Below are positions 19,806-20,501 of a stretch of 20,501 bases of DNA, in pieces (the stretch's first letter is position 1; each line of letters opens with the position of its first letter). The stretch lies in the NCBI GenBank assembly GCA_002483605.1, contig DLIG01000007.1:167947-188447 (forward strand), read 5' to 3'. Under the pieces are notes generated by a model, which did not search any database, was not told the DNA's origin, and was given only the letters and a program-made list of their open reading frames with translations. The position numbers and the translations under genes are program-made. The DNA is from Sulfurovum sp. UBA7648 (lineage in GTDB: Bacteria > Campylobacterota > Campylobacteria > Campylobacterales > Sulfurovaceae).

Positions 19806-20501
19806 TTACTTCATGCCGTCTAATTTATTTTTTGCTATTTTCGCACTTTCTTTGGCAGGATATTTTTTTATAATAGTTTCATAAAAAAGTTTTGCCTGAA
19901 CCTTATCGTTCGTGTTTTCCAAAGAGATCGCAGTATGCAACAAAAGCGTATCTATATAACTTGCCCTATCATCAAGTTTGGCACTGCTCTTATAATAAAA
20001 AATTGCATCTTTATATCTTTTTTGATAATAAGCTATTTCTCCCAAATAATAATTTGTAGATGCCGCCTTGTACCCTTGTTGTTGGGCATCTAAAAACTGC
20101 TCTTGAGCTTTATCGTATTGTTTGGCTCTAAATAAAGTAATACCATTAGCATATGTCAGCTCTTTGGTTGAGGATCTTACAGGCGGTATCGCATTTTCTG
20201 TTTTGCTATTTGTTTTTAAGATTTTATATAATTCGTCTTTTTTGACACATGATGCATTAAGGTCATCTATCATCCTGCCTAGTTCTTGAATTAATTTCAT
20301 ATCATTTTTGGAATCTTGATTTCTATTTGTCTCTTCAAGTTCCATTATTTTGACATTTAAACCTTCTACTAGACTTGTAAGTCCGTCTATGCGTTCGTTT
20401 TGTTCTTGTATCTTTTGCTCAAGCATAATTATATTAGAGCTTGGAACTTCTTGTGCAAAAGAGACAAGATTGGCAATGCTGAATATGGCTAAATAAATTT
20501 T
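19806..20501 (-). CDS. CpoB/YbgF-like periplasmic TPR protein, 5' end cut
   Basis: The frame is open to the window edge, giving at least 231 residues. The visible N-terminus KIYLAIFSIANLVSFAQEV is a signal peptide core with a likely cut after SFA, so the true start is only a few codons outside; an internal ATG at 20426 would discard this signal. A coiled coil follows (about 30-90, EQNERIDGLTSLVEGLNVKI and continuing), then a linker and TPR-like repeats (about 110-230: YANGITLFRAKQYDKAQEQF, STNYYLGEIAYYQKRYKDAI, TAISLENTNDKVQAKLFYET). This matches CpoB/YbgF, which coordinates Tol-Pal constriction with peptidoglycan synthesis. It precedes slyD, as the tol-pal-ybgF-slyD order does in C. jejuni; tolB/pal should lie just beyond the edge. 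Confidence 0.85.
   Translation of the reverse strand, partial: KIYLAIFSIANLVSFAQEVPSSNIIMLEQKIQEQNERIDGLTSLVEGLNVKIMELEETNRNQDSKNDMKLIQELGRMIDDLNASCVKKDELYKILKTNSKTENAIPPVRSSTKELTYANGITLFRAKQYDKAQEQFLDAQQQGYKAASTNYYLGEIAYYQKRYKDAIFYYKSSAKLDDRASYIDTLLLHTAISLENTNDKVQAKLFYETIIKKYPAKESAKIAKNKLDGMK

Noticed and set aside
1..20501. tRNA, rRNA or riboswitch
   Set aside because: I saw no cloverleaf with a TTCGA-type arm, no rRNA signature and no recognisable riboswitch core in any intergenic region; the gaps are mostly under 200 bp.

Overview
The window looks like the chromosome of a free-living Campylobacterota (Epsilonproteobacteria), most like Sulfurimonas or a relative. The DNA is AT-rich and genes are packed into long minus-strand operons with 1 to 14 nt overlaps and many GTG/TTG starts. 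The gene orders are those I recall from Campylobacter jejuni: cpoB-slyD and fabD-mtnN-ttcA-like (Cj0114 to Cj0118 region), and rluD-trmB-ftsE-ftsX-M23-pyrH-rpoZ-spoT-tyrS-flavin oxidoreductase-amidase (Cj1280c to Cj1269c region). Here the two blocks are joined. The genus is an inference; there is no rRNA in the window.

Layout. Positions 1-870 are an AT-rich accessory edge. It holds an open-ended ORF that may start with a helix-turn-helix (HTH), a pair of related hairpin repeats, a perfect 19-bp tandem duplication, a tiny HTH reading frame interrupted by a TAA, and an unrecognised four-helix membrane protein. Positions 870-2500 hold an EamA-type permease with a short coupled leader ORF, divergent from inorganic pyrophosphatase (ppa). 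Positions 2505-9157 are a minus-strand operon read from a promoter at about 9120: pyrH, rpoZ, spoT/rel, tyrS, an NPD-family flavoprotein and a periplasmic N-acetylmuramoyl-L-alanine amidase. Positions 9157-14930 are a second minus-strand operon, overlapping throughout: ttcA-like, rluD-type, trmB, ftsE, ftsX and a coiled-coil LytM-like protein. Positions 15033-16764 hold fabD-mtnN. Positions 16828-18210 hold a plus-strand pair, nfeD-like and stomatin/SPFH, ending at a good intrinsic terminator. Positions 18245-20501 hold a ferredoxin-thioredoxin reductase catalytic domain fused to a rhodanese, a SlyD-type FKBP, and a CpoB/YbgF-like TPR protein cut by the window edge.

How the genes fit together. 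FtsE, FtsX and the LytM-like protein, whose metal ligands are missing, have the make-up of the FtsEX-EnvC switch that activates division amidases. A secreted AMIN/Amidase_3 amidase sits at the end of the next operon, so activator and probable target are encoded about 6 kb apart on one strand. CpoB adds a link to Tol-Pal envelope constriction. SpoT with omega, PyrH, TyrS, TrmB, RluD and the TtcA-like protein form a translation and stringent-response group. MtnN recycles adenosylhomocysteine and methylthioadenosine, and in this phylum probably also serves futalosine-type menaquinone synthesis.

Most of the window is ordinary core genome. The parts most worth a second look are the left edge (hairpin repeat upstream of a small HTH frame, seen twice), the leader ORF of the permease, the FTR-rhodanese fusion, the altered Fe-S cysteine motif of the TtcA-like protein, and a promoter motif shared by several operons.
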